DNA of 64,000 nucleotides from Mercurialis annua (lineage: Eukaryota; Streptophyta; Magnoliopsida; Malpighiales; Euphorbiaceae). The position numbers and the translations under genes were made by a program. Positions within the stretch are counted from its first letter, which is position 1. Each line of letters begins with the position of its first letter. The DNA lies in NCBI RefSeq assembly GCF_937616625.2, contig NC_065571.1:2296501-2360500 (forward strand), in the 5' to 3' direction. Shown here piece by piece: positions 63,811 to 64,000 of this stretch. Under the pieces are notes generated by a model that was given only the letters and a program-made list of their open reading frames with translations, did no database searches and was not told the origin of the DNA.

Positions 63811-64000
63811 GAAACCTAAAACAAAATCAAAATCAATGGATTAAAACGTAAACAGAATCAGAATTAATGGACCAAAACCTAAAACATAATCAAAATCAAT
63901 GGATTCAAACCTAAAACAAAATCAAAAATTAACGGATAAAAAACTAAACAAAATCAAATTCAATGGATTAAAACCTAAAACAAAATCAAACTTAATGGAT
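63811..64000. repeat. 31-bp minisatellite at window end
   Basis: About six diverged units of roughly 31 bp built on AAACCTAAAACAAAATCAAA then TCAATGGATTA. The array continues to the end of the window, so its full length is unknown. Confidence 0.85.

Larger units (their letters stand above)
60414..64000. mobile_element. CACTA (En/Spm) element, one end; continues past the window
   Basis: The sequence CACTACAACAAAT at 60414-60426 matches the CACTA superfamily terminus (CACTACAAGAAA-type). It is followed by about 300 bp of inverted and direct subterminal repeats (GGGGCGGTTTTAACCGCCCC words, AGAGACG.TTTAAACCGTCTCTA words), as CACTA transposase-binding regions have. No inverse terminus (TTTGTTGTAGTG) was found by eye up to 64000, so the other end is probably outside the window. 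The 3-bp duplication candidate is AGA at 60411-60413. No TNP2-type transposase domain was recognised, only exon-like fragments. Confidence 0.72.

Overview
This window is nuclear DNA from a flowering plant, most likely a eudicot. It is AT-rich, its genes are split by many GT-AG introns, and it is crowded with plant DNA transposons, MITEs and tRNA-derived SINEs. All intron and exon limits below were worked out by hand from splice sites and codon phase. In every multi-exon model with a complete CDS the phases close exactly.

Host genes. An intron-containing elongator tRNA-Met gene lies at about 0.6 kb on the minus strand. A complete 18-exon non-lysosomal glucosylceramidase gene (GBA2/GH116, 965 aa) runs from 15.98 to 24.44 kb. 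A complete 16-coding-exon cytosolic/peroxisomal glutathione reductase gene (496 aa, C-terminus TNL) runs from 29.40 to 38.15 kb. It converges on a minus-strand gene for a pTAC5-like plastid protein (397 aa, 39.15-42.34 kb). A minus-strand gene for a secretory-pathway membrane protein of the DUF7794 type (373 aa) follows at 44.05-47.59 kb. A small intronless CLE gene at 59.71-59.99 kb encodes a TDIF (CLE41/44)-type peptide with one unusual residue.

Mobile DNA. The main object is an apparently intact 9.6-kb Mutator-like element (MULE, 2776-12420) with TIRs of about 545 bp and a perfect 9-bp target-site duplication. It carries four intact genes. One is a 1272-aa DDE transposase with an N-terminal PB1-like domain. 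The second is a separate PB1-like-only protein read convergently from the opposite TIR. The third is a SINA-type RING E3 ligase, and the fourth is a GRF zinc finger/coiled-coil/hydrophobic-tail protein. A second, non-autonomous MULE (50184-53122) also carries a small spliced GRF/hydrophobic-tail gene. A third (27017-28042) is an internal-palindrome element with related TIRs. A fourth is a composite of two nearly identical 2.38-kb units (54446-59219) between a single pair of 9-bp duplications. The window also holds three copies of one tRNA-derived SINE family, nested Stowaway-like MITEs, hAT-like and foldback MITEs, and one end of a CACTA element (from 60414 to the window end) with exon-like fragments inside.

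How it fits together. The host genes are ordinary housekeeping or developmental genes and do not form a cluster. The part that may be undescribed is the multi-gene MULE and the recurrence of GRF/hydrophobic-tail proteins in two MULEs about 40 kb apart.
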